Source of the DNA: Clostridium aciditolerans
GTDB taxonomy: Bacteria; Bacillota; Clostridia; Clostridiales; Clostridiaceae
Assembly: GCF_016316925.1 (NCBI RefSeq)
Contig: NZ_JAEEGB010000007.1
Coordinates: forward strand, 102,773-166,772
Direction: 5' to 3'
DNA length: 64,000 nucleotides
Both the position numbers and the translations under genes were made by a program. Shown piece after piece: positions 26,612-35,426 of the stretch (its first letter is position 1; each line of letters opens with the position of its first letter). The notes beneath the pieces were generated by a model that had not been told where the DNA came from, did no database searches, and was given only the letters and a program-made list of their open reading frames with translations.

Positions 26612-27928
26612 CTAGGGTGTCATTCTTTTCATATCTCTTGGTAGCAACGTAGACTCTCTTATATTTTCTAGGTTTAATATTTTCATAGTTAATCTTTCAA
26701 GACCTATTGCAAATCCACCATGTGGAGGCATACCATATCTAAAGTTTTCAATATAGAAATCAAAATCCTCAGGGTTTAGTCCAAATTTTATAATGTTTTC
26801 CTTTAACATTTCATAGTCGTGAATTCTTTGACCTCCTGTAGTTATTTCTAAGCCTTTATATATCAAGTCAAAGCTTCTTGTCATTCCTTTACCATCAGGC
26901 ATTGCATACATTGGTCTTTTAGCAACTGGATACTCTGTAAGAAAGACAAAATCACTTCCATAAGTTTCTTTTACATATTTTGAAAATAATATTTCTCCCT
27001 CAGCATCTATATTTCCTACTGGTGATTTTTTACTATACTTTCCCAATAATATTTTGTGAGCCTCTGAAAGAGGTATTCTAGGAATTTCAACTTTTTCTGG
27101 AAGCTCTATTTCATACATTTTTAACTCATTTGTACAAGTCTTTCTTAGATAGTCAAATAAATATCTTATAAAGCCTTCTTCTAAATCCATAACATCATTT
27201 TCATCCTTTATGAATCCCATCTCTACGTCAAGACTTACGTACTCATTTAAATGTCTCCATGTGTTATGAAGCTCAGCTCTATATGCATGACCTATTTCAA
27301 ACACTCTTTCAAATCCAGCTCCTACCATCATCTGCTTATAAAATTGAGGACTTTGAGCTAAAAAGGCTCTGCGATCAAAATAGTTTACAGTAAATACTTC
27401 TGATCCACCTTCTGTACCTGTTCCTAATATTTTTGGTGTATGAATTTCTGAAAATTTCTCACCTCTTAAATAATCTCTGAAAGCTGTTACTATTTCTTCC
27501 TGAACTTTAAAGATTGCTCTTTTCTTTGGCGCTCTAAGACTTATGCCTCTGTGGTCTAATTCCGTTTCTAGGTGTACTTTTGTCTTCCCTTGAGTAACTG
27601 CTATCGGAAGCATATCATAATAGGTTTTTCCTAAAACTTTTAAATCTTTAATTTGCAATTCAATTCCACCAAGTGCCTTAGAGTTTTCAACTTTAGTTCC
27701 TACTACTTCTACACTCATTTCTGCTCTCAACTCTTTAAGTATTTCTTTATCTGCAACTAATTGAATTATTCCTGTTTTATCTCTAAGGTGTACAAAACCA
27801 AATTTGCCTAAGTCGTGAATTTTGTGTACCCACCCTCTTACTAAAACTTCATCACCATGAGCCTTTTTAACATCTTCTACATATACTCTTTCTTTTGACC
27901 CTACTTCTTCTTTTACTAACATTTCCAT
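26612..27928 (-). CDS. aspS: Archaeal-type, probably non-discriminating, aspartyl-tRNA synthetase
   Basis: This enzyme charges tRNA-Asp and, if non-discriminating, also misacylates tRNA-Asn with Asp for GatCAB. At 438 residues it is the short archaeal/eukaryotic-type form without the bacterial GAD insertion of the roughly 590-residue AspRS. The anticodon-binding OB fold is at residues 15-110 and the Class II core follows (FSEIHTPKILGTGTEGGSEVF, split as FSEIHTPKI and GTGTEGGSEVF; GGFAIGLERLTM near the end). Its place as first gene before gatCAB strongly supports a tRNA-dependent Asn route. A GGAGG site precedes the ATG. Confidence 0.95.
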   Translation of the reverse strand: MEMLVKEEVGSKERVYVEDVKKAHGDEVLVRGWVHKIHDLGKFGFVHLRDKTGIIQLVADKEILKELRAEMSVEVVGTKVENSKALGGIELQIKDLKVLGKTYYDMLPIAVTQGKTKVHLETELDHRGISLRAPKKRAIFKVQEEIVTAFRDYLRGEKFSEIHTPKILGTGTEGGSEVFTVNYFDRRAFLAQSPQFYKQMMVGAGFERVFEIGHAYRAELHNTWRHLNEYVSLDVEMGFIKDENDVMDLEEGFIRYLFDYLRKTCTNELKMYEIELPEKVEIPRIPLSEAHKILLGKYSKKSPVGNIDAEGEILFSKYVKETYGSDFVFLTEYPVAKRPMYAMPDGKGMTRSFDLIYKGLEITTGGQRIHDYEMLKENIIKFGLNPEDFDFYIENFRYGMPPHGGFAIGLERLTMKILNLENIRESTLLPRDMKRMTP

Positions 27929-27964
27929 AATCTTTACCTCCTAAATTTTTTATTTTTTTCACCA

Positions 27965-28030
27965 ATAAAAAAACGCCCCTGTATCTTAAAGATACAGGGA
28001 CGAATACAATTCCGCGGTGCCACCCCAATT
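27965..28030 (-). promoter_or_regulatory. Second T-box antiterminator/terminator module (proximal)
   Basis: On the minus strand the T-box GGGTGGCACCGCGG (28025-28012) is followed by a terminator stem CGTCCCTGTATC / GATACAGGGGCGT and a T-run. There is no recognisable stem I or specifier in the roughly 100 bases before it. It is a bare second decision module after the full T-box at 28134-28416. Confidence 0.85.
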
Positions 28031-28133
28031 AGCATTAAAGCTCTCTCATGATATCAGCAAGCATATCTTTATCGAAAACAAAATAATACCTTAATTCATT
28101 TTCAATAATATTCTGTACTTTAGCATTTTTAGA
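28031..28133 (-). other. Spacer between the two T-box modules, with an open frame lacking a start
   Basis: On the minus strand an in-frame stretch of about 37 codons, ending KDMLADIMREL then TAA, has protein-like composition but no ATG/GTG/TTG start and begins inside the first terminator's T-run. It may be chance or a gene remnant left by the duplication. Confidence 0.35.
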
Positions 28134-28416
28134 AATAAAAAAACGCCCTTATACCGTTATGGTATAGGGACGAATAATTTCCGTGGTGCCACCCTAGCTA
28201 GCTTTTAAAGCCATCTCAATTCAGTACAGATAATACATTGAAAAATCATGCTTTCTCGATACCTAGTCCCTATAACGCTGGACGCTGCGTCTAAGCCTAC
28301 TCTTATAAATTTCGGTTAGCACTCTAGGGTGTTCTTCAATACAGTGTTCATATTCGGCTTCCACCATCCCGAATTCTCTTTAAATTCCGACTATATTTAC
28401 TCTCCCCATCATCGCT
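28134..28416 (-). promoter_or_regulatory. T-box riboswitch of the aspS-gatCAB operon (full leader)
   Basis: The leader has a stem I with the conserved terminal GATGGTGGAAGCC loop, a specifier region reading GAAGAACACC, the T-box GGGTGGCACCACGG (28194-28181) and a terminator (CGTCCCTATACC / GGTATAAGGGCG, then a T-run). GAAC contains GAA (Glu) and AAC (Asn) overlapping by one base shift. This matches the two-codon T-box described for the homologous operon of Clostridium acetobutylicum. Uncharged tRNA-Asn, and probably tRNA-Glu, should allow read-through. Confidence 0.93.
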
Positions 28417-28444
28417 TTTCTGAAAATTCAACTTTATGTTCTTT

Positions 28445-28473
28445 ATTATAATTACAATATTAGTATACGTCAA
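28445..28473 (-). promoter_or_regulatory. Promoter of the T-box/aspS-gatCAB operon
   Basis: TTGACG (28473-28468) and TATAAT (28450-28445) with 17 bp between them, about 30 bp before stem I of the T-box. Confidence 0.85.
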
Positions 28474-28704
28474 TACCCTATTTTAATAATTTTTTAATAT
28501 CTTTGCGATTTCTTTATAATGAGTTATTACTATAACTTATTACATGATATTATATTAATAGTATAAAGGCTACATTATGGAGTCACTTTTTATTATATGA
28601 TTTATTTTTTTCTGAAGTTTTATTGTTGTTTTTTATCCATTCTTAAGTACACTCCATTATAAAGTTAAGTTTTCCATAAAAAAGACTTTTATTCATAATA
28701 TCTA

Positions 28705-29334
28705 TTAAATTTTCATTGCATATGACATAACAGCTGCTCCATAGGCACCAGCTGCTAAGACATTTTTTATATTATCAATATTTATGCCTCCTATTGCTAT
28801 AACAGGTATGCTGACACTGCTGCATATTATTGATAAAAATTCCACCCCCTTACTTTCTAGTCCAGGCTTACAATCTGTTTCAAATATATTCCCTGCTATC
28901 AGATAATCTGCACCTAACTTTTCCGCTTCTAAAGCTTCTTCAAGTTTATGAATTGAAACACCAAAGATAAATTTGCTTTCCCTTCTTTTAATTCTCTTTT
29001 CCACACCCATCTTTTCAGCTATATTTTTAAAAGCTTGAAAACTGCTGTGAAAACCATCTGCTTTAATATCCATAGCCACATCAATGTTTCCATTCACAAT
29101 TAATGGAATATTATACTTTTGTGTAATGTTTCTAACACCTAAAGCAATATCCTTAAGCTCTTCATAACCCAAATCTTTTTCTCTTAGTATTACTCCATCG
29201 GCACCCATTTTTGCACATCTTTCTACTACATCGCAGATACTTCCTTCTCTTATGAGCTTCCTATTTGTTACTACATATATCTTTTTATTTCCTTTAAGTT
29301 GAAACATATTAACTTCTTCTTTATAACCCTGCAT
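28705..29334 (-). CDS. ThiE/TenI-family protein, TenI-like thiazole tautomerase
   Basis: The 209-residue TIM-barrel protein sits last in the thiamine operon. It has LREKDL near residue 51, AIGGINIDNIK and AAGAYGAAVMS at the phosphate site. The ThiE motif HLGQ is missing (GFHSSFQ stands there) and AGNIFETDCKPGLESKG is typical of TenI, which converts the thiazole tautomer. It therefore may not replace thiamine phosphate synthase. The start at 29334 overlaps the end of thiH by 14 bp and has GGGGAG upstream; an internal ATG at 29307 is the alternative. Confidence 0.8.
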   Translation of the reverse strand: MQGYKEEVNMFQLKGNKKIYVVTNRKLIREGSICDVVERCAKMGADGVILREKDLGYEELKDIALGVRNITQKYNIPLIVNGNIDVAMDIKADGFHSSFQAFKNIAEKMGVEKRIKRRESKFIFGVSIHKLEEALEAEKLGADYLIAGNIFETDCKPGLESKGVEFLSIICSSVSIPVIAIGGINIDNIKNVLAAGAYGAAVMSYAMKI

Positions 29335-30419
29335 TTAAGTCTCCCCAATCTTTGAGCACTGGATTATATCCTTTTTTTATTATTGCCTCTTTTACCTCTT
29401 CCACAGTTCTATTATCTGCAATGTCAAACTGGCCATCTCCCTTATCACCCTCTGAATGACCTCCAACTTCTGTAGAAACTCCTGCAGACATCTTAGTAAC
29501 TCCAAGAGGAATAAAGTTGTCCCTAAAATCTCTGCTTTCTCTTGTAGTAATATTGATTCCCGCTCTCTGCAAGAATATCTTGCAAGCTAAAGCTACTTGA
29601 ACCACATTTTTATCTGTAACTTCAAATATATCGACAAAACTTCCTGCATGAGGCCTTATTCTAGGTACAGACATATTGATTTCTACGTCAGGATATGTGT
29701 CCTGAATGTGCGCTCCATGAAGTCCAGAAAAGAATGCCTCACTTCTCCATTCATAAAGTCCCAGTAATGCTCCTACTCCAACAGAATGAATTTTAGCTCT
29801 GCAGGCCCTATCAGGAGTTTCAAGTCTGTATTTATAGAATATGTACCTTATCGTATATTTTTTCGTTATATACCTCTTGATAAACTGTGAGGCTGTCCAC
29901 ACCAGCTTCAATAAGTTCTGCATACTCTTTTTCTTCTAATGGATATATTTCTATACATATTGAACTAAAGTATTTTTTCAGTATTTTTATACAATCTTTT
30001 ATATATGATACTGGAGTATAATATGAAGACTCACCAGTTAGAACTATTATATGCTTTAATCCAGTTGCTGCAATAGCTTTGGCTTCCTTCTCCACTTCGT
30101 CAAAAGTAAGCTTTTTTCTCGCAATTTTATTTTCCACGTTATATCCGCAGTAGGCACATCTATTTTCACAATAGTTAGCAATGTATATAGGTGTGTATAG
30201 CACTATACTTTTCCCAAAATGCCTTAATGTAATATCCCTTGCCTTTTGCGCTATAGCTTCTAAATAATTTTCAGCTTTTGGAGAAAGCAGTTTTAAAAAA
30301 TCCTCTTCATTTATTCTATCCTTTGACAAAACTCTTTCAATGTCACTATTCGTTACTTTTTCAAAGTAATTATTAAAATCAAAATCCTGAAACCTTTTTA
30401 TTGTTTCATAAAAACTCAT
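29321..30419 (-). pseudogene. thiH: thiH, 2-iminoacetate synthase, disrupted by a frameshift
   Basis: ThiH is the radical-SAM enzyme that cuts tyrosine to make the dehydroglycine for thiazole. The first part (about 193 codons) is intact, with the cluster motif [10 protein letters not shown], but ends IYDKVH-I-L-stop at 29832. The rest continues in another frame (YRLETPDRACR to the end at 29321). In relatives the join has about ten residues, including Gly-Pro-Lys, between VH and the Arg of YRL. Here only 13 nt remain, which fits a loss of about 17 nt. Either the strain lacks ThiH or the assembly has an error. thiG and thiF beside it look intact. Confidence 0.85.
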
Positions 30420-30430
30420 TTTTTCACTTC

Positions 30431-31195
30431 CTATCGTAAAAATCCTGTAAGAGGAGATGATGCCTCTGCATATTCTCTTTGGGAACCTAACTTTGATAGA
30501 TAAGCCATTCTACCTGCTTGTACTGCAAATGAAAATGCCTTAGCCATTAGTATTGGATCTCCAGCAGTAGCTATAGCTGTATTTACTAGCACTGCATCTG
30601 CTCCCATTTCCATAGCTTCTGCTGCCTCTGAAGGCCTTCCTATTCCAGCATCTACAACTATAGGTAATTTTATTTCATCGATTAAAATTCTTACCATTTC
30701 TTTTGTCCTTATACCCCTATTAGTTCCTATAGGCGAACCTAATGGCATTACTGCTGCAGCACCAGCATCTTCCAGTCTCTTAGCATCCATTAAATCTGGA
30801 TTCATATATGGAAGAACTACAAATCCTTCCTTTGCTAAAATTTCTGTAGCTTTTATCGTTTCAAAATTGTCTGGAAGAAGATATTTGTTATCGGAAATAA
30901 CCTCTATCTTAACCCAGTTGCCACATCCAGCAGCCTTTCCCAACCTAGCAAGTCTAATAGCTTCTTCTGCATTTCTTGCTCCTGAAGTGTTAGGAAGTAG
31001 TATACAATCCTTGTTTATAAAATTTAGTATATTTTCGTCCTGCGACTTTAAGTCAACTCTTCTTAATGCAACAGTAATAACCTGTGATTGCGAACTTTCT
31101 AGAATTTTAGGTATTATTTCATTAGATGAGTACTTACCTGTACCCACAAATAATCTACTATTTAATTCTGTACCACCAATTATTAATTTATCCAT
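30431..31195 (-). CDS. thiG: Thiazole synthase
   Basis: ThiG builds the thiazole phosphate from deoxyxylulose phosphate, ThiS-thiocarboxylate and dehydroglycine. The 254-residue barrel has [10 protein letters not shown] at the start, the Schiff-base Lys region [19 protein letters not shown] and the C-terminal [22 protein letters not shown], split as [15 protein letters not shown] and [11 protein letters not shown]. It ends with the usual PLTGFL tail. GGAGG lies before the ATG. Its partner ThiH is broken next door. Confidence 0.95.
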   Translation of the reverse strand: MDKLIIGGTELNSRLFVGTGKYSSNEIIPKILESSQSQVITVALRRVDLKSQDENILNFINKDCILLPNTSGARNAEEAIRLARLGKAAGCGNWVKIEVISDNKYLLPDNFETIKATEILAKEGFVVLPYMNPDLMDAKRLEDAGAAAVMPLGSPIGTNRGIRTKEMVRILIDEIKLPIVVDAGIGRPSEAAEAMEMGADAVLVNTAIATAGDPILMAKAFSFAVQAGRMAYLSKLGSQREYAEASSPLTGFLR

Positions 31196-31213
31196 GATAA
31201 AACCTCCATTTAT

Positions 31214-32035
31214 TTATTCTTCTCCTAATATAATTCTTAACACTGCATTTGCCTGATGATTCGCAGCTATAGCTACTCTAGGTGCCATAAGTCCACAGCC
31301 TGGTTTAGCTTCATTTTCTCCATCGCCAACTAAATAAAAGTTCTCTTTTATCTTTTTAGTAACAATTGAATTGCTGGAAAAGTACCCTGCCATGCCAGAA
31401 GCTGCAACTATTTTTTTATTTTTCATTTTACTTAACACTGTATTTACGAGCAGTGCTTTAGAAACTGGATTGTCAAAAGCTTCCACTATTATGTCTATGT
31501 CTTTAAACGTTTCAATGATATTATTCTCCTCAATAAAGATCTCCTTTTTTTCAATTTTAACGAAGGAATTGCAATCAACTATTATTTTCTCTAGTGCGTC
31601 TGTTTTTTTCATACCCAAATGTTTTATAAAATACTGTTGTCTATTTAAATTGCTTGGTTCTACTACATCAAAGTCTATTAAAAGCAGTTTTCCAATTCCT
31701 ATTCTTGCAAGAGACACAGCTATATTTGAACCAAGACCACCTAATCCCGCAATTCCTACAGAGGCTTGTTTTATTTTTTCATGCACAAAGGGTGTATGTC
31801 TTGACATAAGCATCGCTTGCATATCTTCTGACTTAGGAATCTCACCTTTCTTTATAAAGACAACTTTATCATTTTCTTTTAGCTTATAATCTGCTTTTAT
31901 GATAAATCCATTATATACAATTACATCTGCATCTTTTTTGATACTTTCCTTGAGCTCAAAAACAGTAGTGTTATTCTCTACCTCATACCTTTTTTCATTT
32001 ACAAAAACATTAATCACTTTAGCCACCTCCGACAA
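31214..32035 (-). CDS. thiF: ThiS adenylyltransferase with N-terminal ThiS-like domain
   Basis: ThiF adenylates the C-terminal glycine of ThiS for sulfur transfer. The 273-residue protein starts with a ubiquitin-like ThiS-type domain (about residues 5-68, VNVFVNEKRYEV to VVFIKKGEI) that lacks a terminal GG, then the E1-like core with GIAGLGGLGSNIAVSLARIG, DFDVVEPSNLNRQQY and the GLMAPRVAIAA end. The start overlaps the stop of thiS by 17 bp. The extra N-terminal domain is a known clostridial variant. Confidence 0.93.
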   Translation of the reverse strand: MSEVAKVINVFVNEKRYEVENNTTVFELKESIKKDADVIVYNGFIIKADYKLKENDKVVFIKKGEIPKSEDMQAMLMSRHTPFVHEKIKQASVGIAGLGGLGSNIAVSLARIGIGKLLLIDFDVVEPSNLNRQQYFIKHLGMKKTDALEKIIVDCNSFVKIEKKEIFIEENNIIETFKDIDIIVEAFDNPVSKALLVNTVLSKMKNKKIVAASGMAGYFSSNSIVTKKIKENFYLVGDGENEAKPGCGLMAPRVAIAANHQANAVLRIILGEE

Positions 32036-32213
32036 AACGGATTATTTCAACTTTAGATTCACTGGTTAGCATTCTTGTAGCGAATTTATCTTTATTTAAT
32101 ATTTCTAAATCCACTTCTACTACGATCTTCTGACAATCTAGATTTAGAATCTTAAGTAATTCTGAAACTGTAGTGCCTTCTTTTATATCCATTGCTTCAC
32201 CATTTATAATCAT
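32019..32213 (-). CDS. thiS: Sulfur carrier protein ThiS
   Basis: ThiS carries sulfur as a C-terminal thiocarboxylate to ThiG. The 64-residue protein starts MIINGEAMDIKEGTTVSELL and ends in FVGGG, with the terminal Gly-Gly needed for adenylation. It is the first gene of the operon, 160 bp downstream of the TPP riboswitch, with an AAGGAGGG site. Confidence 0.95.
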   Translation of the reverse strand: MIINGEAMDIKEGTTVSELLKILNLDCQKIVVEVDLEILNKDKFATRMLTSESKVEIIRFVGGG

Positions 32214-32234
32214 TTAACTCCCTCCTTTTTGCAA

Positions 32235-32280
32235 AATAAAAAGGAAAGCAAATAAATATATGCTTCCCTCATAACCTAAT
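32235..32280 (-). terminator. TPP-controlled terminator before thiS
   Basis: On the minus strand GGAAGCA and TGCTTTCC form a stem followed by TTTTTATTTT. Just before it, GGTTATGAGGG is the exact complement of CCCTCATAACC in the aptamer, so that pairing would form an antiterminator when TPP is absent. Confidence 0.85.
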
Positions 32281-32369
32281 TTATTAGGATACTTAACATC
32301 TAAAATTACGAATATAGCTAAAATAAAAAATCACAAATTCGGAGAATTTGTGATAAAATGCAGCTATCC

Positions 32370-32463
32370 AGTCTCTCCCTACGTTGGCATTACCCAAATC
32401 AGGTTATGAGGGTAAGGAATAACATTCCACTCTCAGCCTATCTTTATAGGCTCCCCTTGATAT
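32370..32463 (-). promoter_or_regulatory. TPP riboswitch of the thiamine operon
   Basis: The minus strand carries the canonical THI-box: AGGGGAGCC, GGCTGAGAGTGG, ACCCTCATAACCTGATTTGG, split as CCTGATTTGGGTAATGCC, and AACGTAGGGA. It controls thiSFGH-tenI through the terminator at 32235-32280. High TPP should close the operon. Confidence 0.97.
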
Positions 32464-32687
32464 AATATTAAATTGTTATCGATTTCTAAGTCTAATTTAC
32501 CATAAACTATATTATAAATCAATAGGTATATACAGTTGTAATCATTAATGAAAATTAAAATATTACATATTTGTTTATTTAATGAATTTTTATTGCATTA
32601 TGCTATGATATAATTGTATTATATTATTTGAAGTACAAAATGCTTAAATCTTTGATTTAACTAAGTATTACAAAATGGAGGATCTTT

Positions 32688-33626
32688 ATGAATTATAACA
32701 AAAATATGCTTCCTTATTTATCTGCTACTACTACATCTATTATATTTGGTTTAAGCTTTTTATTCTCTAAAAGAGCTTTAAATGTAGCGTCTCCTTTTTC
32801 GCTGCTTTCCTTTAGATTTTTAACTGCTTTTGTAATAATGACTTTACTTGTAACTTTTAAAGTTATTAAAGTAAACTATAAAAATAAGCCTGTAAAAAAT
32901 TTATTTTTCCTGGCACTTATGGAGCCTGTAATTTATTTTATTTTTGAAACCTATGGAATTAAGTATTCGTCATCATCTTTTGCAGGGATTATGATAGCCC
33001 TTATTCCTATAATCGTTACAATATTGGCTTCATATTTTCTTAAAGAAAAATTTTCTAGTCTTCAATTATTTTTTATAATTCTGTCGGTATCAGGTGTCGC
33101 TTATATTGCCTTTATGAACAGTACAAATTCAGGAAGTACCGGTATAATTGGTATTGTGCTTCTTATAATTACAGTAATGGCCGCTGCAGTGTTCAACATA
33201 ATGTCAAGAAAACTTTCTTCAAGTTTTACACCTATGGAAATAACCTATTTTATGATGGGAACAGCGGCATTATTCTTTAATATATTTTCACTAGGTGAAC
33301 ACATGATATACGGTACTTTTAGCAGTTACCTTTTACCATTTAAGAGTAAGGATTTCATTATATCTATATTTTATTTAGGAATTTTGTCTTCAGTTATTGC
33401 ATTTTTCTTAGTAAACTTTACTCTCTCTAAAATTGAAGCTTCTAAATCAGCTGTATTTGCAAATCTTTCGACGATAGTATCTATTGCTGCAGGAGTTATT
33501 ATATTACATGAAGAATTTAAATATTATCATATAATTGGTTCTATCATGATACTTATCGGAGTTTGGGGAACCAGCCGCTTTAGCTTTAAAGATGAAATTG
33601 TAGCTAAGGAAATTGAGGGAGTATAA
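32688..33626 (+). CDS. EamA-family (drug/metabolite) transporter
   Basis: The 312-residue protein has about ten membrane segments in two EamA halves (about residues 8-135 and 150-295). The first half carries PVIYFIFETYGIKYSSSSFAG, split as PVIYFIFETYGI and KYSSSSFAG, and the second SVIAFFLVNFTLSKIEASKS, both typical of this family. It probably exports an amino acid or metabolite. The substrate cannot be told. GGAGG lies before the ATG, and it stands alone. Confidence 0.88.
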   Translation: MNYNKNMLPYLSATTTSIIFGLSFLFSKRALNVASPFSLLSFRFLTAFVIMTLLVTFKVIKVNYKNKPVKNLFFLALMEPVIYFIFETYGIKYSSSSFAGIMIALIPIIVTILASYFLKEKFSSLQLFFIILSVSGVAYIAFMNSTNSGSTGIIGIVLLIITVMAAAVFNIMSRKLSSSFTPMEITYFMMGTAALFFNIFSLGEHMIYGTFSSYLLPFKSKDFIISIFYLGILSSVIAFFLVNFTLSKIEASKSAVFANLSTIVSIAAGVIILHEEFKYYHIIGSIMILIGVWGTSRFSFKDEIVAKEIEGV

Positions 33627-33650
33627 TAAAATATTACAATTTAAAGTTGC

Positions 33651-33693
33651 AAAAGTCATCTAACTAAACACTTTCTTAGTTAGATGACTTTTT
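33651..33693. terminator. Bidirectional terminator between EamA and OYE genes
   Basis: AAAAGTCATCTAACTA and TAGTTAGATGACTTTT form a 16-bp stem followed by T's, between convergent genes. Confidence 0.9.
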
Positions 33694-33734
33694 CTAATAA
33701 ACCATTTATGATCAATTTTCTTTTGTGTATTAAA

Positions 33735-34733
33735 TTATATTGTAAGAAGACTTTCTACAGCTCTCTGTGCCCAAGTAGAATCTTTAAAAATAGCTCTTCC
33801 TACACCAATAAGATCTGCCTTCCCATCAGCTAACAGCTGTTCAGCAGCTTTTGCTTCCGTTATTCCACCAGTTAGAATTACAGGAATTGAGATAACTTTC
33901 TTAGCAGACTCTGAAAGTTGCGCAAAATATCCCTGCTCAGTACAACCTGATACAACATATCCACAAAAACCACCGGAAATATCTAAAATGTCTATTCCAG
34001 CTTTTTCAAATTCTTTAGCTGCAATTTGGCTATCTTCTATAGTACTTCCACCCTCCATATAATCGGAAGCTCCTAATCTCAAAAGAATAGGGAAATCATC
34101 ACCTACAGCGCTGCGTACTGCTTCAATAACTTTTAGGTGAATACGAATACGGTTATGAATACTTCCACCATACTCATCTTTTCTCTTGTTAGTTAATGGA
34201 GAGAAGAATTGATTAAGTAGATATCCATGGGCAGAATGTATTTCCACTCCATCAAATCCAGCTTCCTTTGTGCGGCGAGCAGCATCATAAAAAGCTTGAA
34301 TAATATCATCAATTTCTTTGCTAGTAAGTTCACGTGGTATATTTCCTTTACGTGGATTTATAACCGCTGAAGGGCCAACTGGCATTGTTCCTATAACTTC
34401 TTTCTCTGCTGCACTTCCAGCATGGTTGAGCTGCATAATAGCTTTTGAACCATTTTGATGAATAACATCAGCTAACTTTCGTAAATCTTCAATTATATCA
34501 TCATCGGAAACAGAAAGCTGATTTTTGCTTGCTTTCCCTTCTGGAGTAATAAAACTGTGTTCAATTATAATTAAGGATATATTTCCTCCTTCAGATTTTT
34601 CCTTATAATAATCAAGAATATCTTGACTCACTCTTCCATCAGATTCAGCCTTTGCAGTAGCCATAGGTGGCATAACCAAGCGGTTATTTAATTTTAATGT
34701 GCCCACTTGTAATGGTTTAAGCAAATATGACAT
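33735..34733 (-). CDS. Old-yellow-enzyme family NADH:flavin oxidoreductase
   Basis: The 332-residue flavin enzyme reduces activated double bonds with NAD(P)H. It has the FMN barrel start LKPLQVGTLKLNNRLVMPPM, the catalytic His-containing HGYLLNQFFSPLTNKR block and the phosphate-binding VILTGGI and GKADLIGVGRAI. The usual N-terminal PMA pattern is present. It lacks the C-terminal iron-sulfur and NAD domains of dienoyl-CoA reductase. The SD is 8 bp before the ATG at 34733, so an ATG two codons upstream is less likely. Physiological substrate unknown. Confidence 0.9.
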   Translation of the reverse strand: MSYLLKPLQVGTLKLNNRLVMPPMATAKAESDGRVSQDILDYYKEKSEGGNISLIIIEHSFITPEGKASKNQLSVSDDDIIEDLRKLADVIHQNGSKAIMQLNHAGSAAEKEVIGTMPVGPSAVINPRKGNIPRELTSKEIDDIIQAFYDAARRTKEAGFDGVEIHSAHGYLLNQFFSPLTNKRKDEYGGSIHNRIRIHLKVIEAVRSAVGDDFPILLRLGASDYMEGGSTIEDSQIAAKEFEKAGIDILDISGGFCGYVVSGCTEQGYFAQLSESAKKVISIPVILTGGITEAKAAEQLLADGKADLIGVGRAIFKDSTWAQRAVESLLTI

Positions 34734-34928
34734 AAGCATATCCTCCTTTTATTTAACTCTTCTTTTTATCATTTTATACTATTTAATATTATATATGTTA
34801 ACATTTAAACATTAGCATTTATATTAGCTAAAAACAAGAATGCACTTTCTATATACATAGTTACAAAAAAGATACAGATTTTTATAAACATCTTCTTCTG
34901 AAACTAGATTTTCTTTGAACTTTAATAA

Positions 34929-34972
34929 AAAAGTATCGTAAGCCTTGCTGCGACGATACTTTTTTTACTTCA
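34929..34972 (-). terminator. Terminator after ndk
   Basis: AAAAGTATCGT and ACGATACTTTT form a stem with a 14-nt, partly paired loop (AAGCC/GCTGCG) about 50 bp after the ndk stop. T-runs flank both sides. Confidence 0.85.
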
Positions 34973-35021
34973 ACACAATTTAAAAGAAACTAAAATTAAA
35001 CATACTAAAACTTTAAACCAA

Positions 35022-35426
35022 TTATATTTCTGGAAACCATATTTTCATCTCACGTTCAGCATTTTCTGCGCAATCAGAAGAATGAACAGCATTTTCCGAT
35101 TTTGATACTGCAAATTGACCTCTTATGCTGCCCATATCCGCATCTAATGGATTGGTTGCTCCATTCATTTTCCTCACCAACTCAATGGCATTGTCTGCTT
35201 CTATAATTAGAGCACATACTTCGCCTCTTGTAATAAAGTTAACAAGCTCTTTAAAGAATGGTTTACCTTTATGCTCAATATAATGACTTTCTGCAATTTC
35301 TATGGATGGTTTTATTATCTTTAAAGCTGATATGTGAAGTCCTTTTTTCTCATAAATAGAGATTATTTCACCCATTAACTTTCTCTCCATAGCATCTGGT
35401 TTAATAAGCACTAATGTTTTTTCCAT
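35022..35426 (-). CDS. ndk: Nucleoside-diphosphate kinase
   Basis: Ndk balances nucleoside triphosphates by moving the gamma phosphate. The 134-residue length is normal. It starts TLVLIKPDAMERKLMGEI, has GATNPLDADMGSIRGQFAV and the catalytic His in NAVHSSD. The C-terminus is the usual short EREMKIWFPEI. AAGGATG lies before the ATG. It is monocistronic. Confidence 0.97.
   Translation of the reverse strand: MEKTLVLIKPDAMERKLMGEIISIYEKKGLHISALKIIKPSIEIAESHYIEHKGKPFFKELVNFITRGEVCALIIEADNAIELVRKMNGATNPLDADMGSIRGQFAVSKSENAVHSSDCAENAEREMKIWFPEI

Noticed and set aside
28584-28670. Weak dyad between the T-box promoter and the end of the thiamine operon
   Set aside because: CATTATGGAGT/ACTCCATTAT arms are imperfect and far apart, so not supported as a terminator.
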